Shown here one piece after another: positions 34,798 through 44,220 of a stretch of DNA of 64,000 nt. A model generated the notes under the pieces. It did not search any database, was not told the origin of the DNA, and saw only the letters and a list, made by a program, of their open reading frames with translations. Every line of letters begins with the position of its first letter. Within the stretch, counting starts at the first letter, position 1. The stretch comes from UBA4421 sp002704225 (GTDB lineage: Bacteria; Pseudomonadota; Gammaproteobacteria; Pseudomonadales; Azotimanducaceae): contig CACDWG010000005.1 in assembly GCA_902556425.1 (NCBI GenBank), forward strand, positions 84,838 to 148,837, read 5' to 3'. The position numbers and the translations under genes were made by a program.

Positions 34798-35451
34798 ATG
34801 AACTGGAAACTCTGGATTTGTGTACCCATCGTCTATGGGCTGTTCAGCCTGTGGTATTTCAACTGGCAAGGACCGATCACTCAGCCAGAAGTCGAGCAAT
34901 TCATGGCTCAATTTGCCGAGCAGGAAGGCAGCAGCCATACCGATAAAGCTACCCTGCGAGCATTCTTGGAGCAGGACGATGGCAAAGAATTCATCATGCT
35001 GAATCAGGTACAGGTATACGAAGACGATATTGCACACCCGTTAACCGGCGAGATGATCCCCGGCAGAACGCTGCTGGCCAACTATTTCGAACCCTTCGCT
35101 TGGGCTCTGTTTTTGCGCGGTGGCCATCCGGTATTTCAGGCACGCACCGTGGGCGGATTTATCGATTCGTGGAATGCGGAGGACAACCTCAGCTTCTCTG
35201 GCACTGCAATGATGCGCTACCGCAGTCGACGAGATATCGCGGAGTTGGTGATGGATCCGAGCTTTGCCGACGGTCATATCTACAAACTCGCGGCCATTGA
35301 ACGCACCGTCTCCTACCCCACCCAAATTATAATGAACGGCTCAATGGCACCCCACGTCTGGGTATTCGCGGTGTTGATGCTGCTGGCCTCACTGGCGCAG
35401 AATGTTTTCCTCTGGCGACAACGACGCAAGTCGCCATCGCCAAACGCTTAA
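34798..35451 (+). CDS. Unknown protein with membrane helices at both ends
   Basis: A 217-residue protein with a hydrophobic segment near each end (residues 3-20 and about 188-205) flanking a soluble domain, most likely in the periplasm. The domain contains FIMLNQVQVYEDD and GRDIAELV-like elements (RSRRDIAELVMDPSF) that resemble dimeric alpha/beta barrel proteins. The strong AAGGAA site selects ATG 34798. It follows the other unknown gene by 19 bp. No function can be given. Confidence 0.72.
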   Translation: MNWKLWICVPIVYGLFSLWYFNWQGPITQPEVEQFMAQFAEQEGSSHTDKATLRAFLEQDDGKEFIMLNQVQVYEDDIAHPLTGEMIPGRTLLANYFEPFAWALFLRGGHPVFQARTVGGFIDSWNAEDNLSFSGTAMMRYRSRRDIAELVMDPSFADGHIYKLAAIERTVSYPTQIIMNGSMAPHVWVFAVLMLLASLAQNVFLWRQRRKSPSPNA

Positions 35452-35489
35452 TCGAGCACCCCGCAACATCAGCCTGTGAGAACAGATCC

Positions 35490-36467
35490 ATGAACATCGT
35501 TTGCTGCCAGACATTCGGACCACCACAGAACCTCGAACGCATTGAAATCGATACGCCAGTTCCGGGCGCGGACGAAGTTCTGGTTGATGTGAGCGCCGCA
35601 GGCGTGGGCTTTGTCGATGGTTTGATGGTTCAGGGTCTGTACCAAGTGAAGCCCCCACTGCCTTATTTTCCCGGCAGCGAGTTTGCGGGGGTGGTCGCGC
35701 AGATAGGCGCCGATGTCAAAGACATTGCCGTCGGCGACCGAGTTCTGGGTATCGCCAACAACGGAGCCTTTGCGGACCAACTCACCATCGCCAGTCATAA
35801 GCTCGTTAAAATTCCGGACAACCTGTCCGCAGACGTCGCGGCAGGATTCTTTATTAACTACGCAACCGCCCTGTACGGTCTGCGCGATTGCGGCCAGCTT
35901 CAAGCGGGCGAGAACGTCTTGATCTTAGGCGCAGCCGGCGGGGTTGGCAGCTCAGCCATCTGCGTGGCCAAGGCCATGGGAGCGACCGTTATTGCAGCGG
36001 CATCAAACTCGGAAAAAAGGCAGGCGGCGCTATCCTTCGGCGCAGATCTCTGCGTGGACTACACCGACCCGAATTGGCGACGGGAATTGAAGGAGCTTAC
36101 CGGGGAACAGGGCCTGAATGTGGTGTATGACCCAGTTGGTGGCGATAAGGCCGAGCCCGCCTTTCGCTCACTAGCACCCGGCGGGCGATTCCTCGTCGTC
36201 GGCTTCGCTGCCGGCGAAATCCCAAAGATCCCGCTTAACTTAGCCCTACTCAAACGCTCGGCCATTGTCGGTGTCGATTGGGGTGGCGAAATGCGCGCCA
36301 ACCCTGCCATCAATCAGAGCTTGATGAAGACGCTAATGGAGTGGATTCGTGACGGCAAGCTGAAGCCTGCCCCAGTACAAAGCCGCCCGATGAGCGACTA
36401 TCAACACGGTTTGATTGATCAATTGGCTGGCCGAATTGTCGGCAAACTAGTCTTAACGAACGCCTAG
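35490..36467 (+). CDS. NADPH:quinone oxidoreductase-like MDR family protein
   Basis: A 325-residue zinc-free medium-chain dehydrogenase/reductase. The N-terminal GroES-like domain includes PYFPGSEFAGVV; the Rossmann domain includes LILGAAGGVGSSA near residues 147-159, followed by the typical FGADLCVDY. No zinc-ligand Cys set is present, as expected for quinone oxidoreductases and enoyl-reductase-like members. It probably reduces a quinone or activated double bond with NADPH. It is third in the plus-strand run. Confidence 0.9.
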   Translation: MNIVCCQTFGPPQNLERIEIDTPVPGADEVLVDVSAAGVGFVDGLMVQGLYQVKPPLPYFPGSEFAGVVAQIGADVKDIAVGDRVLGIANNGAFADQLTIASHKLVKIPDNLSADVAAGFFINYATALYGLRDCGQLQAGENVLILGAAGGVGSSAICVAKAMGATVIAAASNSEKRQAALSFGADLCVDYTDPNWRRELKELTGEQGLNVVYDPVGGDKAEPAFRSLAPGGRFLVVGFAAGEIPKIPLNLALLKRSAIVGVDWGGEMRANPAINQSLMKTLMEWIRDGKLKPAPVQSRPMSDYQHGLIDQLAGRIVGKLVLTNA

Positions 36468-36583
36468 CCCAACGCGAGCAAGCGCCCCTTCATCTGCGAT
36501 ATTGCTCTAGCGCAACAGGCGAAAACCGAGCAATATCTGGCGGCATAGATCAGAACATCTCATTGAATTGGAGGGGCCTTTCA

Positions 36584-37837
36584 ATGTCTGTAGAACGACC
36601 AACCGCGCAACAGTGGGCAAAAAGCTGTGCCGAGGACGGCGAATTCATGCTGGCGGCACGATACTGGGATGGCGGGCTCAGACTCGTTATCGGCGCACAG
36701 ACCCTCGAACTGTCCGTCAGGTCAGGTGCCCCAGACCCGAAAGCAGACTTGAGTGGTGGTGTGATCGAACTCTCTGCCGACCCATCGGTTTGGGAAAAAA
36801 TTCTTGCTGCAGTTCCCGAGCGATTCCATAACGATGTGATGGCCAATGTGATGCAGGGCCAAGGTATCCAGCGCAACGCCGATCCGGTCGTGTTCGCCCA
36901 GTACTTTGCGGCAGCGGCCCGTGCCATCGAGCTACTCCGACCCGCCACAGATGCGGGTGAGGCCATGGCCCATGACCTGCTGCCCGAGGGCACCTTTAGT
37001 GCTCCGATCGGCCGCTACGTACAGCTTGAATTGGCCGGAGCGAAACACCGGATTTACTTTGAAGAAGCCGGCACCGGCATTCCGATCCTGCTGCAGCACA
37101 CGGCTGGATGCCACAGCAGTCAATGGCGACACCTGTTTGAGACACCCGAGATTACCGATCGCTTTCGCCTGATCGCCTATGACCTGCCATACCACGGCAA
37201 GTCGCTGCCCCCAGTCGAAGAAGACTGGTGGGACCAACAATACTTACTCAAGGGCGAGTTCTTGCGCTCCATTCCCTTGGCTCTGAGTCGGGTACTCGGA
37301 TTAGACCGTCCGATTTTTATCGGCTGCTCAGTAGGCGGCCTACTCGCACTGGACTTGGCGCATAAGCACGCCGACGATTTCCGTGCGGTCATTTCGCTGG
37401 AAGGTGCGCTGGAGATTCCCGGCAAGCTCGAGCACAACACCGAACTGTGGCACCCCCAAGTCAACAACGAGTACAAGGCAAGGCTAATGGACGCACTGAT
37501 GTCCCCAACCTCTCCCAAGCGTTATCGCAAGGAAACTGCCTACGTGTATTCCTGCGGTTGGCCCCCGGTGTTTCTGGGTGACTTGAACTACTACCTTGAA
37601 GACTACGACCTTACCGCCGTGGCCCCGGAGATCGACACCGATCGCTGCGGTGTGCACATTTTGTCTGCGGAATACGACTGCAGCGGCACCGCCGAGCTGG
37701 GACAAGCGGCTCATGAGGCCATTGCGGGTTCAACCTTTCAAGAAATGAAAAACGTCGGCCACTTTCCCATGAGCGAAAACCCCAAGGCCTTTCTGCAGTA
37801 CCTGCTACCGACCTTAGACCAGGTGGCATCCGGTTGA
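36584..37837 (+). CDS. Two-domain protein: SCP2-like N-terminus fused to alpha/beta hydrolase
   Basis: A 417-residue protein. Residues about 1-120 lack hydrolase motifs and look like an SCP2-type lipid-binding fold (LRLVIGAQTLELSV, GVIELSADPSVWEKILA, then a helical segment ending AARAIELLRP). From about 140 an alpha/beta hydrolase follows: nucleophile elbow GCSVGG (Ser249), Asp near 367 (SAEYDCSG) and His393 (NVGHFPMSE). The strong GGAGGGG before ATG 36584 sets the start. Combining a lipid carrier fold with an esterase fits hydrolysis of hydrophobic esters or lactones such as BVMO products (inference). Confidence 0.85.
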   Translation: MSVERPTAQQWAKSCAEDGEFMLAARYWDGGLRLVIGAQTLELSVRSGAPDPKADLSGGVIELSADPSVWEKILAAVPERFHNDVMANVMQGQGIQRNADPVVFAQYFAAAARAIELLRPATDAGEAMAHDLLPEGTFSAPIGRYVQLELAGAKHRIYFEEAGTGIPILLQHTAGCHSSQWRHLFETPEITDRFRLIAYDLPYHGKSLPPVEEDWWDQQYLLKGEFLRSIPLALSRVLGLDRPIFIGCSVGGLLALDLAHKHADDFRAVISLEGALEIPGKLEHNTELWHPQVNNEYKARLMDALMSPTSPKRYRKETAYVYSCGWPPVFLGDLNYYLEDYDLTAVAPEIDTDRCGVHILSAEYDCSGTAELGQAAHEAIAGSTFQEMKNVGHFPMSENPKAFLQYLLPTLDQVASG

Positions 37838-37865
37838 TCGACCGAATTCACGAGCAGGGACAGCC

Positions 37866-38906
37866 ATGAAGCTCGCCATAGAAATGGGCCCCATCCAGCC
37901 GGACTCACTCAAACAAACAGTGGAATGGGTGCAATTCGCTGAAAAGCTTGGGGTCGACATGGCCTTTGCCGCAGAGGCCTGGTGGAGCGATGCGGTCACG
38001 CCACTCGCCTACTTGGCGGACAAGACTCACCGCATCAAACTTGCCACTGGCATCATGCAAACCACAGCACGTACCCCGGCCATGACGGCCATGAGCGCAC
38101 TTACTCTGCACGATCTCAGCGGCGGCCGATTTGTCTTAGGCTTAGGCGCCAGCGGACCTCAAGTCGTCGAAGGACTGCACAGCACCCGATACAACAAGCC
38201 ACTGTCACGACTGAAGGAAACTGTCGATATCTGCCGCATGATTTTCGCTGGAGAGAAAGTCCAATACCAAGGCGACATTTTTCAGATGCCTCTACCCGAA
38301 AGCGAAGGCAAGCCGATTAAAATCGCTCACGAGCCGGCTGACATCCCCATTTACCTTGCCACGCTAGGCCCTAACGCTTTGCGCTATACCGGTGCCACCG
38401 CCAACGGTTGGTTAGGCACATCGTTCTCGCCAGATCATCCCGGTGCACACTTCGACCATCTCACCGAAGGTGCCACGAGCGCCCAACGCCGCATCGGCGA
38501 TCTGGATCTATGCGTTTCCGTGCGTGTCGAGTTAGGCGACGACATCGATGCCATGATCGCGCGCCGCAAGCCTGCCGTGGCCTTCAATATGGGCGGCATG
38601 GGCTCCGCCAAAACCAATTTCTATAACGACGCCTTCAAACGTGCGGGCTATGCAGACCATGCGCTGGCGATCCAGCAGTTGTGGCTCGACGGTAAGCGCG
38701 AAGAAGCCGCTCAGAGAGTGCCCACAGACATGGTGACGCAGTTCCAAGCCTTGGGCGACCGCGCCATGGTCACGAAGCGATTGGCAAAATACCGCGATGC
38801 TGGCGTCACCACACTCAAACTCGGCTTAGACAGTGCAGGCCCAATCGGACCCGCCCGTTACGAGTTGTTGGAACAAATCGTTGATATTACAAGAGGACTT
38901 TCATGA
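37866..38906 (+). CDS. LLM-class flavin (possibly F420)-dependent oxidoreductase
   Basis: A 346-residue luciferase-like monooxygenase family TIM barrel. LATGIMQTTARTPAMTAMSALTLHDLSGG and FVLGLGASGPQVVEG are typical of the F420-dependent methylene-H4MPT reductase-like branch; FMN-using members also exist, and F420 genes are not in view. The start has AGGGA upstream. The stop overlaps the start of the GST gene (ATGA), so the two are translationally coupled. Substrate unknown. Confidence 0.88.
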   Translation: MKLAIEMGPIQPDSLKQTVEWVQFAEKLGVDMAFAAEAWWSDAVTPLAYLADKTHRIKLATGIMQTTARTPAMTAMSALTLHDLSGGRFVLGLGASGPQVVEGLHSTRYNKPLSRLKETVDICRMIFAGEKVQYQGDIFQMPLPESEGKPIKIAHEPADIPIYLATLGPNALRYTGATANGWLGTSFSPDHPGAHFDHLTEGATSAQRRIGDLDLCVSVRVELGDDIDAMIARRKPAVAFNMGGMGSAKTNFYNDAFKRAGYADHALAIQQLWLDGKREEAAQRVPTDMVTQFQALGDRAMVTKRLAKYRDAGVTTLKLGLDSAGPIGPARYELLEQIVDITRGLS

Positions 38907-39535
38907 AGTTATATATGGTTCCGTTGGCCCCCAACCCCACCAAGGTCATGCTCTATATCGCAGAGCGCGAAGAACTCGGCGTGGACATGTCTATTGAGCA
39001 GATTGTGGTCAACACCGTAAAAAGCCGTCACAAAGAACCCGAGCACTTAGCACGCAACCCTTTCGGCACCGTGCCTGCGCTGGAGCTGGATGACGGCACC
39101 TATCTGGTAGAGTCCTTGGCCATGATCGATTTTCTGGAAGACAAGTTCCCGAACAACACGATGTATCAGGGCACGCCAGAAGAAAAAGGCAAGGCACGGG
39201 ATATGGAACGGGTCATCGACCTGCGACTGGGCGGGCCCATGGGGGCCTTTGGTCATGCCACTAATTCACCACTGGGACGTCCGCCAGAACCGGAAAAAGC
39301 CGCCCAGTATCTGGAGTCCATGCAAACACCGCTGAATTATCTGGAAACCCTGCTCGGGGACGGACGCCCCTTATTGTGCGGAGACCACGTAAACGTCGCA
39401 GACTGCACCCTGCAATCGTTTCTGCAGTTCACCCGCTTCGTCGAAGCGGATGTATTCGGCGATCGTCCGTTGCTCCGGGCTTGGGATGCACGTTATCGGG
39501 CCAGACCGGCCGCACAGGCGGTGCTCAAATGGTAG
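38903..39535 (+). CDS. Glutathione S-transferase family protein
   Basis: A 210-residue canonical GST: thioredoxin-like N-domain (MKLYMVPLAPNPTKVMLYI, with NPFGTVPALELDDG and ESLAMIDFLED forming the glutathione site) and an all-helical C-domain (CGDHVNVADCTLQSFLQF). It would conjugate or isomerise an electrophilic intermediate, or act as a glutathione lyase. It is the last gene of the plus-strand run and is convergent with another GST gene. Confidence 0.92.
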   Translation: MKLYMVPLAPNPTKVMLYIAEREELGVDMSIEQIVVNTVKSRHKEPEHLARNPFGTVPALELDDGTYLVESLAMIDFLEDKFPNNTMYQGTPEEKGKARDMERVIDLRLGGPMGAFGHATNSPLGRPPEPEKAAQYLESMQTPLNYLETLLGDGRPLLCGDHVNVADCTLQSFLQFTRFVEADVFGDRPLLRAWDARYRARPAAQAVLKW

Positions 39536-39564
39536 CCAACGTGGCGCCCTAAACTCCGCGGCTG

Positions 39565-40500
39565 TTAGGAAACAGCCGCCACACGAAAGCCCAGTCTCGG
39601 AAAGTGCACGGCCACGTCGCCGGCACGAGGGTCCGTTCGCTGAACGATCAGTTCATCCATCGACGCGAGCAGCAGTTCCCCACGGGTTGGCTGGAAGCCG
39701 TAGTCGATGGGCAACACCTCTACCGCATCGCCAATCGCAAACTGTGGCTCCGAGGTTTCCGATGCATCAGGGGAGACCAATGGCTGGCTGTTGAGGGCAA
39801 TTTCTACCGCTGCCTCGCCGGAAATCGTCGTCGGCTCACCGTGACCGAAGGCTGCCATTCTTTGCATCCATTGAGCCAACGCGGGCAACCCGTCCAAGTC
39901 GTTTTTCAGCACTTCGTTTTTGTAAACAAACCAGCAGCAATGGTAAGTCGAAAAATCCAAAATGGTCGGCGATTCGCCACCCAAGAAATTCGCCGAGGAC
40001 AATTGCGCCTCCAGACGCTTCATATGCTGCATCCAGTGCGGTTCCGCGACGCTCAGATCCATACCCAGTTCCGTCGAACCTTTACTGAGCTCGGCCCGGT
40101 CTTTCATGAACGCTTCAGCAGCGGCCGGATCACTGAAGAGATCGTTTTCAACCAGAGCTCGAGGCTGAAACGCAACGGCAACACTGGCCTTAAACAAAAA
40201 CGTATCGGTCCAATGAACAGCGGCGGTTAACGCAGCGATCTGCTCTTGGGGATAAATGGGCTTGTCGGGAAAGACACGATCAAGGAATCGACAAATAATC
40301 CCAGAATCGCAATAAATATCCGCCCCATGCTGAAGTACGGGCGTCTTCCGATAGCCGCCTGTCAGGGCCATCAAATCCGGTTTGGGCATAATCACCGGAA
40401 TTTCAACGCTTTGATAAGCCTGACCTTTATAGCCCAGCAGTGAACGAATTTTTTCGGAGAATGGAGAACCGGCGTATTGGTGCAAGATAACGTTGGTCAT
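39565..40500 (-). CDS. Glutathione S-transferase family protein with C-terminal beta-rich extension
   Basis: A 311-residue protein: GST N-domain (YAGSPFSEKIRSLLGYKG, KTPVLQHGADIYCDSGII), helical C-domain to about residue 220, then about 85 extra residues (QFAIGDAVEVLPIDYG, VAVHFPRLGFRV) that look like a small beta barrel. The SPFSEKIR motif puts a Ser at the usual active-site position. Ordinary GSTs end near 200-220 residues. The stop codon sits inside a perfect inverted repeat (39558-39579), so the tail region may also fold as a hairpin in the mRNA. Confidence 0.88.
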   Translation of the reverse strand: MTNVILHQYAGSPFSEKIRSLLGYKGQAYQSVEIPVIMPKPDLMALTGGYRKTPVLQHGADIYCDSGIICRFLDRVFPDKPIYPQEQIAALTAAVHWTDTFLFKASVAVAFQPRALVENDLFSDPAAAEAFMKDRAELSKGSTELGMDLSVAEPHWMQHMKRLEAQLSSANFLGGESPTILDFSTYHCCWFVYKNEVLKNDLDGLPALAQWMQRMAAFGHGEPTTISGEAAVEIALNSQPLVSPDASETSEPQFAIGDAVEVLPIDYGFQPTRGELLLASMDELIVQRTDPRAGDVAVHFPRLGFRVAAVS

Positions 40501-40670
40501 AGTGGTCTGCTCAGTGAAAACCCTTACACCCTAGCAAGCTATCGTATCAGGAGAAATGCTCAAAGCAGCCACTGCCAAATTTCGGAAAACTGACTGACTC
40601 GGAAATTGTGCTTGGCACTGCAAACAGAACAACATAGTGTTTAACGACTAGAACCAACTTGAGAAAAATA

Positions 40671-41429
40671 ATGAAAATCCTAGTTCTTTTACTATCCCTT
40701 GCCCTTTCCATTCTCGCGCATGCCGATGATCAGCCGGCGGCAAATTCATACGTCGTTGAGTCCATTCCCTTCTCTCTGAAAGAAGGCAAGACACTGGACG
40801 ATTTCATGGCGCTCAGCGGAGATTTCGCCCAGGTCGCTCAATCAGGCGATATTCAATACAGCGCTTTTGTCATCGTTCCGCACTTCATTGCGAAGTCGTC
40901 TGCCCCAGTTGCCGGTGATTACGATGCGGTTTGGCTTGGTTTTTCACCCAGTGGTGAAACTCTCGCATCGGGCCTGACTACCTATATGGAGAATGGCCAG
41001 GCGCTTGAAGCCAAATTTGATGATGTTCGCATCAACAACCAACGCAGTCTGATGCGCGGAGAAACCATTCATCAAGGTGAAACGGCTTCATCTGGTGGCT
41101 TTGGCCTGTTTCGGACGTGTTCGTTGAATGACGGCGCTGACATCGACGATTTGCGCAGCGCCCTGAAAGCGCGCTCGGCAGCCCTAGCGGACGCTGGCTC
41201 CACGGCCACATCACACATGTGGTTCGGTGGCATTGGGGTACCCGCCGACCTCCAGGGCGCCGTTATTTTGGCTCGTATCTTTCCCAGCGTCGTCGCATGG
41301 GGCAAAGGCTACGACATGTACGCTGCTAACGATTTCTCTGAGGTAGAGGCCGGCTTGGCCGCAGTAGCCACATGCGGACCCATGCGAACCTACATGGGTA
41401 TGCCGTTCTACGCCGCCAACCCCAACTAA
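40671..41429 (+). CDS. Unknown secreted protein, distant paralogue of the gene at 50.2 kb
   Basis: A 252-residue protein with a clear signal peptide (MKILVLLLSLALSILAHA) cut after AHA. The mature part looks like two repeats of a dimeric alpha/beta barrel: LKEGKTLDDF near 36-45 and FGLFRTCSLNDG near 144-154. Cys150 and Cys235 match Cys156 and Cys238 in the protein at 50193-50963, with the same total length (252 and 256). I know no function. It is divergent from the GST gene and convergent with a P450. Confidence 0.8.
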   Translation: MKILVLLLSLALSILAHADDQPAANSYVVESIPFSLKEGKTLDDFMALSGDFAQVAQSGDIQYSAFVIVPHFIAKSSAPVAGDYDAVWLGFSPSGETLASGLTTYMENGQALEAKFDDVRINNQRSLMRGETIHQGETASSGGFGLFRTCSLNDGADIDDLRSALKARSAALADAGSTATSHMWFGGIGVPADLQGAVILARIFPSVVAWGKGYDMYAANDFSEVEAGLAAVATCGPMRTYMGMPFYAANPN

Positions 41430-41504
41430 CCTCGGCACAGAAACAGCTGACAGGGAGGACCCTTGCGGCCTCCCAGCCTTAAGAATCCTCACTTCGTTCA
41501 GAAA

Positions 41505-42710
41505 TCAACTCACGATTACCATCAGTTCCTTGGGGCCTCCCAACTCTCCGACCGATGCCGTTTTGGGTTCCGTAAGTCTCACACTGCCGTAGCGCTCGGC
41601 CATCTGCTCCACCACCACCTTGCCCTCTAATCGAGCCAGATGCGCGCCGAGGCACACGTGAATACCGAAGCCAAGACCCAAGTGCTGATTCGGGCTGCGA
41701 TCAATCTGAAAGGCATCTGGATTCTCGAACACCCGCTCGTCTCGATTCGCTGAAGCAATGAGCGGCACAACCAACTCACCAGCGGCAATGGTTTGTCCCG
41801 CAATCTCAACGCGTTTCGTGGTGCGCCGCACCGTGGCTGAAAACGGTGAGTAGTAACGCAGCGCTTCTTCGACAAACGAAGGAGCCAGTTCGGGAGATGC
41901 TTTCAGGCGTTTAAGAGTTTGTGGCAGTTCGTGGAAGATCCGCGCCGATGCGGTAATCAGCCCTGTCGTCGTTTCGTTGCCAGCAATCAGGAGTAGCCGA
42001 CAAAAACTCAACAGTTCCTCATCATCCAGTTTTCCATCCTCGGTTTCCGTCGCCACTAGCTGGCCAAGCAAGTGTTCTCTCGGATGGTTTCGTATCTCGT
42101 TAATTCGCGCCAAAAAATAGGCGTTCATCTCCTCGGCTGCGCGCTCCGATTCGGCACTGGGCGTGCCAAACAAAATCTCCCCTATGTTGCTGAAGATTTC
42201 GTCTGACCAAGCTTTGAACGTGGCCATATCACCGTCTTCGACACCAAGCATCTCGGCAATGACCATCACCGGCAAGGGTGCCGCCAGGGCCTGAACCAAG
42301 TCGACCTCGGTATTGGTGGGCATGGCATCGAGCAGGTCTTTGCAGCGGTGGCGAATCTGCTGTTCTTGCTTTTGAATCTGACTCGGCTTGAAAGCCACGC
42401 TCACCAAGCGGCGCAAACGGTGATGCACCGGCGGATCACTGAACAGCATCGACGGTGCGCCACGCTCTTCTGGCGGACGGGTGGACACCTCCGACGAGAA
42501 AGTCTCATGGTCGCGCAAAATGGCATGCACGTCCGCATGACGAGCTACCTGCCAAGGCCCATCGTCTTCCAACTGCGTTACCGGTGCGTGGTCGCGCAGT
42601 AATCTAAAACCTTCGTAAGGATTCATCGGTTCTTGCTCGTCGCTCATAGGCAAACCGTCACTTTGAGTATTGAATAGATAGTCAGGTACAGTATAACGGC
42701 TACCGTCCAT
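41505..42710 (-). CDS. Cytochrome P450
   Basis: A bacterial class I P450 of 401 residues. I-helix motif AGNETTT, ExxR in EEALR, and haem-binding FGIHVCLGAHLA with the ligand Cys353. It needs ferredoxin and ferredoxin reductase, neither of which is adjacent. The start is uncertain: ATG 42710 leaves only 45 bp to the divergent second P450, while MSDEQEP at 42647 would leave 108 bp. It hydroxylates an unknown hydrophobic substrate. Confidence 0.92.
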   Translation of the reverse strand: MDGSRYTVPDYLFNTQSDGLPMSDEQEPMNPYEGFRLLRDHAPVTQLEDDGPWQVARHADVHAILRDHETFSSEVSTRPPEERGAPSMLFSDPPVHHRLRRLVSVAFKPSQIQKQEQQIRHRCKDLLDAMPTNTEVDLVQALAAPLPVMVIAEMLGVEDGDMATFKAWSDEIFSNIGEILFGTPSAESERAAEEMNAYFLARINEIRNHPREHLLGQLVATETEDGKLDDEELLSFCRLLLIAGNETTTGLITASARIFHELPQTLKRLKASPELAPSFVEEALRYYSPFSATVRRTTKRVEIAGQTIAAGELVVPLIASANRDERVFENPDAFQIDRSPNQHLGLGFGIHVCLGAHLARLEGKVVVEQMAERYGSVRLTEPKTASVGELGGPKELMVIVS

Positions 42711-42755
42711 CGGCAGCCCAGCAGCTTGGCATAAAATGTGAACAGAGGCTCAAAC

Positions 42756-44117
42756 GTGAAACTGATTAGCGACGAAATCTTAATTGATTCAGGACAGCAG
42801 ACACCCACCTTCGACGCCACCTACCCGATGTTTGATGGCTTCAATTTTGGTGATCCGGCCGCATGGACCAAGGGCCATCCCTTCGACGTTTACAAAAAAA
42901 TGCGAGAACAGGCGCCTGTCATGTGGTCCCCGGGCGAAAAAGGGCTCTCCGGCATTTGGTCGCTCACCCGCTACGACGACATCAAGCAGACGGAACTGGC
43001 CCACAGCGTCTTTTCGTCCCAGCGGGGCAGCATCAACATGGCGGTGCCAGACCGCACGCAGTGGCGGCCTGAGAAGTTGATGCCTGCCGCTCTGAATTCC
43101 CTGATCAATATGGACGAGCCGCTGCACCGGGAAATGCGCATGCAGCAAAGTGACTTCTTTTTCCCCGCTTACGTCGCCACCATTCGGGATCGGGTCGCTA
43201 CCCATATCGACGGACTTTTAGACGAGATGGAACGCAAAGGTCCCGTCGTGGATTTCGCTAAAATGTTTTCCGAGGAACTGCCGCTGTTCACTCTATGCGA
43301 GATGCTTGGCGTGGACGACCGCGATCGGCCAGCCATCAAAGTCTGGATGCATCATTTAGAGCTTGCGGCCCAATTTTTGGCGAATCCATGGCAAACGTTT
43401 TTCTCCGAACCCATGTTTCCGTTCCGCTTCAACCGGGTCGTGACGGATATGTTTGCCTATGGCGAGCGCGTCATGGCGGATCGACGCGCTAACCCTCGGG
43501 AAGATCTATTGACGATCATTGCCCAATCCAAGCTGAACGGCGAACTGCTGCCCCAGGAATTCCTCGACGGTTCCTGGCTGCTGATCATATTTGCCGGCAA
43601 CGACACCTCACGAAATTCGCTGTCCGGTACCATTCGATTAATGAACGAGTTTCCTGATCAAAGGGCCATGGTTCTGGAGGATCCCTCACTCATTCCGCAA
43701 ATGTCTGAGGAAGCACTGCGCATGGTTTCACCGGTAATCCATATGCGCCGCACGGCCACCGAGGACGCCGAGATCAATGGCCAGAAAATAGCCAAGGACG
43801 AAAAAGTAGTGCTTTGGTACGGAGCAGCAAATCGCGACCCGGACGTTTTCCCGAATCCTGACACCTTCGACATGCATCGCCCCAACGTCGAAAAGCATCT
43901 CGCCTTCGGTCATGGCGTGCACAAATGTTTGGGCTCTCGTATCGCCAAGATGCAGTTACGACTGGCCTTCGAGCGTATCTTTGAGCGCTTTCCCGATATC
44001 ACCTGGACGGGCAAACAAACCATTTCGCCCAACGCGCTGGTTCATGCCATCTCGAGTTTGCAGGTAAATCTGTATGGACCCAACGGCAAGCGTCCCGCTC
44101 AAGTCCAAGTTCGCTGA
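42756..44117 (+). CDS. Cytochrome P450, CYP125/CYP142- or linalool-hydroxylase-like
   Basis: A 453-residue P450 with I-helix FAGNDTSRNS, EEALR as ExxR, PVIHMRRTA, and haem loop FGHGVHKCLGSRIA with Cys391. The YGAANRDPDVFPNPDTFD segment is usual in bacterial P450s acting on steroid side chains, terpenes or fatty acids. The start is GTG at 42756 with AGAGG eight bases upstream; a GTG six codons earlier is possible. It is not close to the neighbouring P450, so no recent duplication. Redox partners are not nearby. Confidence 0.92.
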   Translation: MKLISDEILIDSGQQTPTFDATYPMFDGFNFGDPAAWTKGHPFDVYKKMREQAPVMWSPGEKGLSGIWSLTRYDDIKQTELAHSVFSSQRGSINMAVPDRTQWRPEKLMPAALNSLINMDEPLHREMRMQQSDFFFPAYVATIRDRVATHIDGLLDEMERKGPVVDFAKMFSEELPLFTLCEMLGVDDRDRPAIKVWMHHLELAAQFLANPWQTFFSEPMFPFRFNRVVTDMFAYGERVMADRRANPREDLLTIIAQSKLNGELLPQEFLDGSWLLIIFAGNDTSRNSLSGTIRLMNEFPDQRAMVLEDPSLIPQMSEEALRMVSPVIHMRRTATEDAEINGQKIAKDEKVVLWYGAANRDPDVFPNPDTFDMHRPNVEKHLAFGHGVHKCLGSRIAKMQLRLAFERIFERFPDITWTGKQTISPNALVHAISSLQVNLYGPNGKRPAQVQVR

Positions 44118-44220
44118 TCGAGAAAGCCTGAAGCGCGATCGAAAAGCCCAGTATCCCACCCGTTTTTCACGGCTTGCCGGATACGCTGTCTTTCCGATTA
44201 TCTCTGGGCGGAGGATCAAG

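Noticed and set aside
39558..39579. Perfect inverted repeat as a terminator between the two GST genes
   Set aside because: No T tract on either side and half of it codes for the last residues of the minus-strand GST, so termination is not supported.
41453..41474. GGGAGG/CCTCCC hairpin between the secreted-protein and P450 genes
   Set aside because: Only six pairs with a ten-base loop and no T tract; too weak to call a terminator.
41505..44117. The two divergent P450 genes as a tandem duplication
   Set aside because: Their I-helix, haem loop and N-terminal sequences differ clearly; they belong to different families.
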